Assembly (NCBI RefSeq): GCF_014644555.1
Contig: NZ_BMKX01000001.1
Coordinates: 682,001-746,000, forward strand
Origin: Glutamicibacter ardleyensis
Lineage (GTDB): Bacteria > Actinomycetota > Actinomycetes > Actinomycetales > Micrococcaceae
Direction: 5' to 3'
Length of the DNA stretch: 64,000 bases
Shown here piece after piece: positions 36,856-45,318 of this stretch (the stretch's first letter is position 1; the number at the start of each line of letters is the position of its first letter). Below the pieces are notes generated by a model that saw nothing but the letters and a program-made list of their open reading frames with translations, made no database searches and was not told the origin of the DNA. Both the position numbers and the translations under genes were made by a program.

Positions 36856-38533
36856 ATACAACACGCTGCCGGCTCATCTGGTGGACCAGTTTGCCCGCCG
36901 TTGCAGGCAGGGCCAGGATGAATTTCTCCGCGGCGAGCAAATAGGCGTGCACCGGCCAGAATTCATCCATGTCTGGAGTTCGGGAAAGTTTTGACAGCTC
37001 GCTTCGCGCCAGTTCCGCGTCAAGCATCCGCAGAGCAAGGCAGGTACGCGCCAGGATTGCGTCACGTTCCACCATGTCCTGTCCCCAGCCGACCCGGGAG
37101 ATGTGCTGTTCGTGTTCGCTCAGGTAATCCCTGGCGGTATCTGCGTGGCCTTCCAGCGCATGAAGCAAGGCCAATTTCCCGGCCGGATCCGCAGGCAGGA
37201 ACGCATTGCCGGTCCTGCGCGCAGAGTCCAACGACAGTTCGTAGGACTGTTGCGCTTCCGCGCCTCGCCCCGCCAGGAATAAGCTGCTTCCTGCTTGGGC
37301 ATGGACCAGCGCTGCGAGTGAAGGATTCCCAGTGCTTGCATCGGACGCTTTATGGAGCGCACTGCGCATCCGCAGGGCTGATTCCCCGGCTTCCGCGTAC
37401 ATGCCGTTCATTCTCAGATAGAGCATTTCCATCAGGCCGATGGTGACTGCCTGGGGATCAGGATTCAGGTACAACCGATCCGTTTCATGCCTCAGTGCCT
37501 GGGCCAGCGGGTTATTTGCGTAATCCATCGCCAGGCGAGGAGCCTGGAGCCCGGAGTCATTGCGCATGAACTCGCCCAAGATCCGCAGACCCAGTCCGAA
37601 GTAGGTATTCCTTCCGGTGATGGCCGGCGGAATCCGGGAAGCGAGCTTCATGAACTTCTGCAGATCCAGCAAGAGCAGCTCATCCCACTTCTCAGTCACC
37701 AACCGATTCAGCACACTCCACCGCCGCTGCTCAAGCGCGGCTTCTGCCGTTGCCAGCACCCCGTGCACGCTGGTAGCAGCCTCAAGAGCGGCTGCTTCGA
37801 GAAGCTCCATCCGTTGAGCCCCCGCCAGCTGGACTCGCTCCAGCAGAAGCTCCCGCACCATCGATGGCATCATCCAGTCTTGCTCCGCGTTCTCCTGCAA
37901 AAGCCCGCAGTGGACCAGATCATTCACGGTGTGCGGATCGGCGTGCAAATGGCTGTAGAAGATCTCCACGGTGGCGTCGTCGAAGACCGGCAGGATTGCC
38001 GCTTCCGACAATTCCTTGCCCGGATCACTGTGCGCCAACCACATCGACAATGCGCCACGCAGGGTTTGGCGTGCTGGCTCAACGGAATGCAGGTCGCGTA
38101 CCAGCAGCTTGACCGCTCCAAGCCAGCCCCCGCATTTGCCGTAGATTTCGAGGGCTTCCTCCTCCGATCCAGCGATGCCTCCAAGCATCGCGGAAATTTC
38201 GCCGGCGTTCAGGAGCAGGTCACGTTGCTGGGCAAAAAGAATCTTGGCAGTCAGCGCCAAATGCCAGACCGTATGCTCCGGCGAAAGCACGACTGCTGCG
38301 TAAAGCTCAGGGTCCTGGGAAAGCTTCCGGGAAATCGCTTCAAGTTCCGCGAGTCCTTCGAATTCCCTCGAAGAAAAGTCGTGAACGGTACCCCGCCGGT
38401 CACCGATCCAGGATTTTGCGAACCAGGTCCGCCCAGTGCCTGACGCTGCCCGCACGAGCAAAAGGCGTGATTGGGGATCGGCCCAGCCGGTAAAGCGTCG
38501 CAATGCTGGAGGCATCTGGGTTTCTTCAGTCAC
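36836..38533 (-). pseudogene. 3'-truncated LuxR/MalT-type (LAL-like) regulator
   Basis: About 565 residues. An N-terminal ATPase-like domain has a degenerate P-loop (LLLVRAASGTGRTWFAKSW) and is followed by a tetratricopeptide-like helical region (ALVHAQAGSSLFLAGRGAEA). Proteins of this type normally run to about 850-900 residues and end in a LuxR helix-turn-helix, which is absent. The frame leaves its own sequence after LVHQMSRQRVVSDG and stops three codons into the repeat DNA of the neighbouring cell-wall gene. GTG 38533 with GGAGG upstream is preferred over TTG 38572. Without the DNA-binding domain it cannot regulate. Confidence 0.7.
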
Positions 38534-38652
38534 CCGTATACCTCCAGGCAGTCGTCGCGTGGGTTGAGTCAAATGCAGTCCAGCTTAAAGCTTGAGATTA
38601 TCAATCCCCTGTTTGACTTACCACTATCTTGCCACTTGTCACCAAGCCGTCC

Positions 38653-38955
38653 TCACTTCCGCTCCTCGAAGCTGTGCTTCATAGCTCCTGGTCGGCGTAG
38701 ATCTCCGAGCACCGACAGCACGTCGATGCGTGGCGCAAGTTCTCCAGACTGCACCTTGGGAGGAGTTGCTGCAGCGGATTCAGCACGCTCCTTAACCTCG
38801 GGCTGACGGCGCCAATGGAGATAGGTTTTGATCCCGAAAGCCAGCAGCACGGCCAAGACAATGAGACCGAGGATCAAGGATGCTTGAACGGCCTCACCCA
38901 GAGCCAGGTCGTCGATATCCTTGGTCAGCATCGAGGCAGCAGTATTCGCGATCAT
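38653..38955 (-). CDS. Small single-helix membrane protein
   Basis: 100 residues: a short N-terminal part, one transmembrane helix (QASLILGLIVLAVLLAFGIKT), then a basic cytoplasmic tail (YLHWRRQPEVKERAESAAAT) ending in VLGDLRRPGAMKHSFEERK. ATG 38955 is preceded by AGGAATTG; TTG 38961 is an alternative. No family recognised. It lies upstream of the truncated LuxR-type gene on the same strand and may have been part of its original locus. Confidence 0.55.
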   Translation of the reverse strand: MIANTAASMLTKDIDDLALGEAVQASLILGLIVLAVLLAFGIKTYLHWRRQPEVKERAESAAATPPKVQSGELAPRIDVLSVLGDLRRPGAMKHSFEERK

Positions 38956-39181
38956 ATCCAATTCCTGTATTCAGAGTTACGACTGCTTCATCCCCATGTG
39001 GCTGCCAGTCTATGGGCTGCACGACGGAATAATCCGGCGTGCCGGAGAATCGATATGCCTTTGTTATGTATTCTCCGTACGCCCGGCGACCAATCAATAA
39101 ATGCCCTGCAATCCGCGGGACAGAAAACCCCAACTCAGCGGTGTTCTACGCAGAGTAATGTGGGTTAGGCGCGCAGGCATT

Positions 39182-39234
39182 AAAAAGCTCCCCAGATGTT
39201 GGTTTCTGATTTCTCAGTTCAACTTCAGGGGAGC
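39182..39234 (-). terminator. Terminator downstream of allB
   Basis: Stem GCTCCCC/GGGGAGC enclosing an inner CTGAGAAATCAG hairpin; on the minus strand it is followed by TTTTTA. It lies 38 bases beyond the allantoinase stop. Confidence 0.6.
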
Positions 39235-39271
39235 AGTTCATGACAGGACGGGAGTCTCTGCCGGTGGAGTC

Positions 39272-40654
39272 CTAGCCTTCGCGGGTGATCAGTTTCCCCT
39301 TGGGCGTCTTGAAATCAACGTCTGCACCGGCAACTAGAGTCGATCGCACTACGCCGGCCAAGCTTTTGCCCTGGTACGGAGAGATCGGGTTCTTGTGGTG
39401 CAGCTTCGCTACGTCCACTTCGAAGGTTTCTTCCGGAGCAAAGAGCGCAAAGTCTGCGTCGTTGCCCACCGCGATAGCACCCTTGTGGCTCAGCCCGGCT
39501 AGCGCCGATGGCTTAGCCGACATCCACGCGATGACCTGCTCCAGTGCGATACCGCGCTTTTTGGCTTCGGTCCAGATCAGCGGCAGGCCAAGCTGCAGCG
39601 ACGCGACGCCGCCCCAAGCCACGCCGAAGTCCCCGTTTTCCACGTCCTTGAGGTCAACGGTTGAAGGTGAATGGTCCGAAACGATGCAATCGATGACGCC
39701 ATCTTGCAGTCCCTGCCATAGCAATTCGCGGTTAGCGGACTCGCGGATCGGTGGGCAGCATTTGAAGGCGGTCGCGCCGTCCGGAATATCCTCGGCCAGC
39801 AATGTCAGGTAGTGCGGGCAGGTTTCCACGGTGAGTTTCACACCCTCCGCCTTGGCTTCCTTGATCATCTCCAACGCATCCGAGCTGGACAGGTGAAGCA
39901 CGTGGGCGCGTACTCCGGTCTTGCGAGCGCGCTCGATGACCTGCGCAATGGCAGTATTTTCTGCATCGCGTGGTCGTGATTCCAGGAATCCCGAGTATTT
40001 GCCGCCGCTGGCGTCCGGGGCATGGTCAATGATGTCCGAGTCCTCGGCGTGCACAATCATCAATGAATCGAAGGACTTGAGCACCTCCATATCTTCTTCC
40101 ATCTCATCAACGCTCAACGAGGGGAATTCATCAACACCGGAGTGCAGCAAGAAACATTTGAACCCGAATACCCCAGCCTCATGTAGATCTTTCAGGTCTT
40201 CTTTATTGCCCGGTATCGCTCCACCCCAGAAGCCAACATTAACGTAGGCCTTGGTGCTGGCAGCTTGGCGCTTGATGTTCAGTGCTTCGAGGTTCACCGT
40301 TGGCGGGATGGAGTTTAGTGGCATGTCCACAATCGTGGTGACGCCACCGGCGGCAGCTGCCTTGGTGGCAGATTCGAAGCCTTCCCATTCGGTACGCCCC
40401 GGCTCGTTGACGTGCACATGCGTGTCGACCAGCCCAGGTAACAGCACCTCGTCGGCGGCCACCTCGATCACGCGACTGCCTTCCAGCGCGACTCCCAGCG
40501 CTTCGATGGCGACGATCTTTCCGTCGCGAACTCCGATCTCCCGAGGAGCAATACCTTCGGCGGTCAGCACCTGCTGGCCGCACAGCACCAAATCGTAGGT
40601 GTTATCGGTGGTGGCTTCGGACGATGCGCGTCCAACAGCTTCGTTGATGCTCAT
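39272..40654 (-). CDS. allB: Allantoinase
   Basis: Hydrolyses allantoin to allantoate, 460 residues, amidohydrolase fold. Metal ligands: His-x-His in LVDTHVHVNEPGRTEWEGFE, the carboxylated lysine in FGFKCFLLHSG, His in IVHAEDSD and VLHLSSSDAL, and Asp in CIVSDHSPST. These, with the NEPGRTEWEGF signature, separate it from dihydropyrimidinases and hydantoinases. ATG 40654 has AGGAACG upstream. It is the last gene of the hyi-glxR-gcl-allB run. Allantoate amidohydrolase and ureidoglycolate enzymes are not in the window, so the path from allantoate to glyoxylate must be encoded elsewhere. Confidence 0.94.
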   Translation of the reverse strand: MSINEAVGRASSEATTDNTYDLVLCGQQVLTAEGIAPREIGVRDGKIVAIEALGVALEGSRVIEVAADEVLLPGLVDTHVHVNEPGRTEWEGFESATKAAAAGGVTTIVDMPLNSIPPTVNLEALNIKRQAASTKAYVNVGFWGGAIPGNKEDLKDLHEAGVFGFKCFLLHSGVDEFPSLSVDEMEEDMEVLKSFDSLMIVHAEDSDIIDHAPDASGGKYSGFLESRPRDAENTAIAQVIERARKTGVRAHVLHLSSSDALEMIKEAKAEGVKLTVETCPHYLTLLAEDIPDGATAFKCCPPIRESANRELLWQGLQDGVIDCIVSDHSPSTVDLKDVENGDFGVAWGGVASLQLGLPLIWTEAKKRGIALEQVIAWMSAKPSALAGLSHKGAIAVGNDADFALFAPEETFEVDVAKLHHKNPISPYQGKSLAGVVRSTLVAGADVDFKTPKGKLITREG

Positions 40655-40725
40655 GAGGCGTTCCTACTCGTTGATAGCTCAGGTTTTTGATGCTCGGCAG
40701 CTCTATGCCAAGTCTAGATTGCTGT

Positions 40726-40767
40726 GGCGCGGGGCACATCCATATTGGTGAACCGGTGTCCCGCGCC
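40726..40767 (-). terminator. Hairpin between gcl and allB
   Basis: Twelve-base stem with one wobble (GGCGCGGGGCAC; right arm 40756-40767) and an 18-base loop, 35 bases after the gcl stop. There is no T-run, so it may attenuate or stabilise the gcl message. Confidence 0.4.
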
Positions 40768-40802
40768 GAACTTTGCAGGTGGCAGGTCAGCGACGACCGA
40801 GA

Positions 40803-42596
40803 TCAGGCACTTACCCTGGTGCCAGAAGTCATGGGCACCAACGCCGAAGGCGCATCCCCGACTTCCAAGGCAAGATCTTCAAACTCGTTGATCCCATCCA
40901 ATTGCGCGCCCATAGAAATATTCGTGACCTTTTCCAGGATCACCTCCACCACGACCGGGACCTGATGCTCCTCGGCCAGTCGGTTGGCCTCGGCAAAGCC
41001 TTCGGCAAGTTTCGCCGGGTCGGTGACTCGTACGGCCTTGCAGCCAAGCCCCTCGGCGACCTTGACGTGGTCCACCCCGTATCCGTTGGTCTCCGGGGAA
41101 TTGATGTTATCGAAGCCCAAGGAGACGTGATAATCCATTTCAAAGGGACGCTGGGACTGGCGAATCAAACCAAGGTAGGAGTTGTTGACTACTACGTGTA
41201 CGTACGGCAGTTTGAACTGCGCGCCCACAGCCAACTCCTCGATCATGAATTGGAAGTCGTAGTCACCAGATAACGCGACCACCTTTTCGCCCGGCTTACC
41301 CCGCACCACGCCCAAGGCAGCAGGTCCGGTCCACCCCAACGGGCCTGCCTGCCCGGCGTTGATCCACCTGCGTGGACCGTAGACGTGCAGCATTTGCGCG
41401 CCGGCAATCTGACTGAGCCCAATAGTGGACACATAGGTGGTGTCCTGGCCGAAAGCCGCGTTCATTTCCTGGTACACGCGCTGCGGTTTGATCGGGATAT
41501 TATCAAAGTTCGTCTTGCGGTGATTCGTAGCCTTGCGGGCAGTACACTCATTTGCCCAGTGCGAATAGTCCGGGATGGTGCCCGCACTCTTGCGCTCGCG
41601 GACAATCTCCAAGATCGCATCCAATGCTGCCGAAGCGTCCGAGGTGATTCCCAAATCTGGGGAGAACACCCGGCCTATCTGGGTCGGCTCGATATCCACG
41701 TGAATGAACTTGCGTCCTGCGCGGTAGGTGTCCAAACCACCGGTATGACGATTAGCCCAGCGATTGCCGATGCCCAGAACGACGTCCGAAGCCAGGAAGG
41801 TTTCGTTACCGTACTTGGTGTGCGTCTGAATTCCCACCATGCCTGACTGCAACCGGTGATCATCGGGAATGATGCCCCAACCCATCAGGGTTGGAGAGAC
41901 CGGAATGTTCAGCTCTTCGGCTAGCAGCACCAGCTTGTCGCTGGCATTCGCGTTGATTACACCGCCGCCGGCAATGATGATGGGACGCTTGCCACTGAGC
42001 AACAGATCCACGATTTTCTCAGCTTGGCCGCGAGTAGCTCGCGGTTTGGTGGGTTCCAATGGCTCATAGGCGTCGATATCAAAATCGATCTCTGCCAGCT
42101 GCACGTTAATTGGCAGGTCAATCAGTGCCGGGCCGGGGCGACCCGAACGCATGATCTGGAAGGCCTTGGCAAGAGTACCTGGAACCAGGCCCGGTTCGAG
42201 CACGGTGGTGGTGTACTTGGTGACGGGCTTGGCGATGGATTCGATATCTACCGCTTGGAAATCTTCCTTATGCAAAACATTGGTGGGCGCCTGGCCGGTG
42301 ATGCACAACATCGGGATCGAATCCGCGATGGCCGCATACAGACCGGTGATCATGTCGGTGCCGGCCGGACCGGAAGTACCCAGGCACAATCCGATCTTGC
42401 CGCTGGCCCGCGAGTATCCGTCTGCCGCGTGGCTGGCACCTTCGACGTGGCGGTGCAGGGTGTGGCGAATTCCGCCGTGCTGCCTCATGGCCGAGTACAG
42501 CGGATTGATTGCTGCGCCGGGTAAGCCGAACGCTTCGGTGGCGTCTTCCTTTTCCAGGATCAGCACGATGGCATCTACTGCGCGCATCATAGGCAT
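40803..42596 (-). CDS. gcl: Glyoxylate carboligase (tartronate-semialdehyde synthase)
   Basis: Thiamine-diphosphate enzyme joining two glyoxylates to tartronate semialdehyde and CO2, 597 residues. The usual catalytic glutamate of this superfamily is replaced by Val51 ([20 protein letters not shown]), the mark of glyoxylate carboligase. Other landmarks: [40 protein letters not shown], and the ThDP motif [12 protein letters not shown] with [13 protein letters not shown]. Weak ribosome-binding site before ATG 42596. It lies 256 bases after glxR; the gap contains a stub of a divergent regulator gene. Confidence 0.95.
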   Translation of the reverse strand: MPMMRAVDAIVLILEKEDATEAFGLPGAAINPLYSAMRQHGGIRHTLHRHVEGASHAADGYSRASGKIGLCLGTSGPAGTDMITGLYAAIADSIPMLCITGQAPTNVLHKEDFQAVDIESIAKPVTKYTTTVLEPGLVPGTLAKAFQIMRSGRPGPALIDLPINVQLAEIDFDIDAYEPLEPTKPRATRGQAEKIVDLLLSGKRPIIIAGGGVINANASDKLVLLAEELNIPVSPTLMGWGIIPDDHRLQSGMVGIQTHTKYGNETFLASDVVLGIGNRWANRHTGGLDTYRAGRKFIHVDIEPTQIGRVFSPDLGITSDASAALDAILEIVRERKSAGTIPDYSHWANECTARKATNHRKTNFDNIPIKPQRVYQEMNAAFGQDTTYVSTIGLSQIAGAQMLHVYGPRRWINAGQAGPLGWTGPAALGVVRGKPGEKVVALSGDYDFQFMIEELAVGAQFKLPYVHVVVNNSYLGLIRQSQRPFEMDYHVSLGFDNINSPETNGYGVDHVKVAEGLGCKAVRVTDPAKLAEGFAEANRLAEEHQVPVVVEVILEKVTNISMGAQLDGINEFEDLALEVGDAPSALVPMTSGTRVSA

Positions 42597-42752
42597 TTAA
42601 ATCACACATCCATATCGATGGTTCGGCTCCGAACGGAGCGGTAAAAAAGAAGAATGGGGTAGACCTGTGGCGGGCCGACAAATTGATTCGTCGTCACACA
42701 CCACCCCGAGCACCGGAGGCCGGACCCGAACTGGAACGAAGGACACCACCTG

Positions 42753-42830
42753 ATGGCGAAGAAAAAAATTCACCAGCGGGTGGGCCGGCCACCGAAGGTA
42801 GGCGTAGAACCCGCCACAGGAAGTATTTGC
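42753..42830 (+). pseudogene. Possible N-terminal stub of an IclR-type regulator (AllR-like)
   Basis: A frame with ATG and GAAGGA upstream begins MAKKKIHQRVGRPPKVGVEP and continues ATGSI. This is the usual disordered lead-in of an IclR-family protein, which would go on to SVxRALxxLE, but after about 25 codons the similarity ends and the frame runs into the glxR 3' end. Regulators of glyoxylate operons are commonly IclR-family proteins (AllR) encoded divergently from gcl, exactly this position. Read as the first 25 codons of a regulator gene lost by deletion. The evidence is short, so chance is possible. Confidence 0.35.
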
Positions 42831-42852
42831 GAGCAGAGAATGGGTAAGGGTC

Positions 42853-43737
42853 TTACTCGCTCTGGCCCGAAAGGCGTTGTACGCCGCGGAAGAGTCCGGA
42901 ATGGTCTAGCGCCCCGTCACCACTGGCCACGGTGGAGCCGACCAGCTGAGCTACAAGTGCTCCTAGGGGCAGCACCACCCCGGCTTCGCGTGCCGCAGAA
43001 GTCACGATGCCCATGTCCTTGTGGTGCAAGGCAAGTCGGAAGCCTGGCGCAAATTCACGATCTAGGATCTTTTGACCCTTCTGGTCGAGGACCTTGGAAC
43101 CGGCAAGACCTCCGCCGAGGACCTTCAACGCCGAGTCGGTGTCCACTCCATAGGCTTCGAGGAAGACTACCGCTTCGCTCAACGCCTGGATATTCGCCGC
43201 CACGATTAGCTGGTTAGCCGCCTTGACCGTCTGACCGGAGCCGGAGGGGCCCACCAAGACGATGGTTTTTCCCACGGCTTCGAGTACCGGTTGAGCTTCG
43301 GCGAAGTCTGCGGGTTCGCCACCGACCATGATGGATAGCGCGCCGTCAATCGCACCTTGCTCGCCACCGGATACCGGTGCGTCCAGTGGTCGAAGCCCAG
43401 CCTCGCGGGCTCGCTTAGCCAGACTCACGGAGACGTCGGGACGTATCGAGGAATTATCAACCCAGATTGCACCGGGTTTGGCGTGTGCGAACAATCCCTC
43501 GGCTCCGGTGGTCACCGATTCGACGTCCGGGGAATCGGGCACCATCGTGATGATGACGTCCGCATCCTTGACGGCCTCGGCGATAGATTCGGCCCCTTGC
43601 CCACCTGCGGCAATAAGTTCCTTAGTGGCCTTATCGCTGCGGTTGAATCCGGTGACGTGAAAACCGGCGGTAATCAGGTTCTTAGCCATGGGCAGTCCCA
43701 TGATTCCCAAGCCAATAAAGGCAACGTTCTGCGACAT
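42853..43737 (-). CDS. glxR: Tartronate-semialdehyde (2-hydroxy-3-oxopropionate) reductase
   Basis: Beta-hydroxyacid dehydrogenase, 294 residues, the normal length. NAD-binding FIGLGIMGLPMAKNLITAGF; substrate-binding DAPVSGGEQGAIDGALSIMV; catalytic lysine in GSGQTVKAANQLIVAANIQA. It reduces tartronate semialdehyde from Gcl to glycerate. ATG 43737 has TTTGGAG seven bases upstream and is preferred over 43773. It lies 50 bases after hyi in the same transcription direction. Confidence 0.93.
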   Translation of the reverse strand: MSQNVAFIGLGIMGLPMAKNLITAGFHVTGFNRSDKATKELIAAGGQGAESIAEAVKDADVIITMVPDSPDVESVTTGAEGLFAHAKPGAIWVDNSSIRPDVSVSLAKRAREAGLRPLDAPVSGGEQGAIDGALSIMVGGEPADFAEAQPVLEAVGKTIVLVGPSGSGQTVKAANQLIVAANIQALSEAVVFLEAYGVDTDSALKVLGGGLAGSKVLDQKGQKILDREFAPGFRLALHHKDMGIVTSAAREAGVVLPLGALVAQLVGSTVASGDGALDHSGLFRGVQRLSGQSE

Positions 43738-43787
43738 TTGATGCTCCAAAGTTTGTTGGCGGTGAGCGCTCAAGGCGCAGAGATTGA

Positions 43788-44588
43788 TTAGGAAGCTTCG
43801 ACTTCTGCGGTGCGCAGCCAGTCGAAGGCTGTCTGCGCACTCTGCTTATATTCCAAGGCAACGAGACCGGCGTAGCCCAGCTCTCGCGAACGTGTAATCC
43901 AATCCAACAACGGCAGGTCACCGGTTCCCGGTGCACCGCGTCCTGGCGCATCGGCTATTTGGATGTGGGCGAAGTCCTTGGCATGCTTTTTAATCACTGC
44001 CGCTACGTCATCGCCGTTAACTGCTAGGTGGTAGAAGTCGGCGAGCAGGCCAATATTTTCGCCACCCGACTGCTTGACCTTTTGTACCACCGCTAGCGCG
44101 TCGTCCGCGGTTTTTAACGGATAGGCTTCGGTGCCGGATACCGGCTCAATCAATACGGTTCCACCGATGCGTGCAACACCGGCGGTGGCGATCAAAAGGT
44201 TCTCGACGGCTAGCTCATCCTGAGCCCGGGCAGAAGATTCCTTGTGGCGATTTCCGTAGAGCGCGTTGAAGGATTTGCAACCGGTGGCCTCCCCGATGGC
44301 GCTGACAACATCTACGTTCTCGCGGAATTCTGCGCCGCGCCCAACCCACGAGACGAGGCCGCGGTCCCCCGCTGGCATATCACCGGCGAAGAAGTTTAGT
44401 CCGTCTAGCTGCACTCCGGCGTTCTTGATTGAGCCGAGGAACTCATCTACCTGCTTGTCCGTTGGCACGGCCACATCAAAAGGCCACCAGAATTCGACAC
44501 TGTCGAAGCCCGCCTGCTTGGCGGCATCGGCACGCTGGTTGATAGGTAGTTCGGTGAGCAGAATCGAGCAGTTCAGAGTATAAGACAC
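43788..44588 (-). CDS. hyi: Hydroxypyruvate isomerase
   Basis: 266 residues, TIM-barrel of the AP-endonuclease-2 family. Marks: YTLNCSILLTELPINQRADA, SVEFWWPFDVAVPTDKQVDE, FNALYGNRH, LIEPVSGTEAYPLKTADDAL, LADFYHLAVNG and the metal-site HIQIADAPGRGAPGTGDL. It interconverts hydroxypyruvate and tartronate semialdehyde. GTG 44588 with GAAGGG upstream is chosen; the frame is open to 44840 but the extra 84 residues have no relation to the family. First gene of the glyoxylate run, with a 10-base-arm palindrome 25 bases upstream. Confidence 0.92.
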   Translation of the reverse strand: MSYTLNCSILLTELPINQRADAAKQAGFDSVEFWWPFDVAVPTDKQVDEFLGSIKNAGVQLDGLNFFAGDMPAGDRGLVSWVGRGAEFRENVDVVSAIGEATGCKSFNALYGNRHKESSARAQDELAVENLLIATAGVARIGGTVLIEPVSGTEAYPLKTADDALAVVQKVKQSGGENIGLLADFYHLAVNGDDVAAVIKKHAKDFAHIQIADAPGRGAPGTGDLPLLDWITRSRELGYAGLVALEYKQSAQTAFDWLRTAEVEAS

Positions 44589-44613
44589 TGGATTTCCCTT
44601 CGAAACCTTTTTT

Positions 44614-44638
44614 AAAGATTCCACTTCATGGAATCTTT
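44614..44638. promoter_or_regulatory. IclR-type operator candidate upstream of hyi
   Basis: Perfect inverted repeat AAAGATTCCA-N5-TGGAATCTTT. The TTCCA-N5-TGGAA core resembles IclR/AllR-type operators. It lies 25 bases before the hyi start, in a position to block the glyoxylate operon. No intact IclR gene is in the window; the stub at 42753 may be what remains of the local one. Confidence 0.55.
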
Positions 44639-45025
44639 GTCTTGCTTTATGAAAACTGTAGATCTGAATTTGAGTTACTGTCAACCCCCATGCAGCATGC
44701 ATTACACGCACATCAAGGCCTCCCGATGGACGACTCCGCGAACGCCCCCAGGGGGGAGGGGCCTGCTCTAAGTGGCGCCACGGCACACAAAAAGTGCAGA
44801 CGACGCTAGCGACTTCTTGACGGCCACGCTTCGCGCCCACGGGCGGGTGCGCCGACGCGCTTTCTCGAATTTCGTTTCCAAAACACTAGTCAACATGGTT
44901 TCAATATAATTCCACACAGTGAGATTAGGATTCTCTATTGCGGTAATGTGACGTACCGCATACAGTGGATAAACAATTGATGTGGCACACATCTCGGAGT
45001 GTATTTCACTTACTCAGGAGCAGCC

Positions 45026-45151
45026 ATGAGCAAACAACTCATTGGGATTCACGCAGAAAAGCCAGCATGGCGTCTGCAGCACGAAGCTCAGCCCGTGGTG
45101 GGCACGCCAACCGAGTTCTATCTGAACTTCGGCCAGCCTATTTACCCGTAA
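45026..45151 (+). CDS. Possible 41-residue protein upstream of the NCS1 permease
   Basis: ATG with CAGGAG six bases upstream, then 41 codons (MSKQLIGIHAEKPAWRLQHE, later VVGTPTEFYLNFGQPIYP) and TAA. The composition is that of a real protein. I recognise no family. It could be a small gene, a leader peptide of the allantoin permease operon (the permease starts 168 bases later), or the preserved N-terminus of a lost enzyme. The rest of 44639-45318 shows no convincing gene. Confidence 0.4.
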   Translation: MSKQLIGIHAEKPAWRLQHEAQPVVGTPTEFYLNFGQPIYP

Positions 45152-45318
45152 CGCGTCCGCATCTCCCCTGCTCTGGGGCACGAACACAGTTACCCCGCAA
45201 GGCAAATACAGGCACGTTTCATTCCTGCGCGCTGTCGATAGCTAAGTTACTCCCGGTCGGTCCTCGTCCGCCGAAAAAGCCTTGAGCTACAGCACGCTCC
45301 TAAGAATAGGACACCACC

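Noticed and set aside
37487-38443. 318-codon open frame on the plus strand opposite the LuxR/MalT-type gene
   Set aside because: Antisense reading; its residues form no recognisable domain and the minus-strand frame matches a known protein type.
44768-44992. 74-codon minus-strand frame upstream of hyi
   Set aside because: No ribosome-binding site; the extended hyi frame in the same area is also unsupported, and the region is probably 5' untranslated or promoter DNA.
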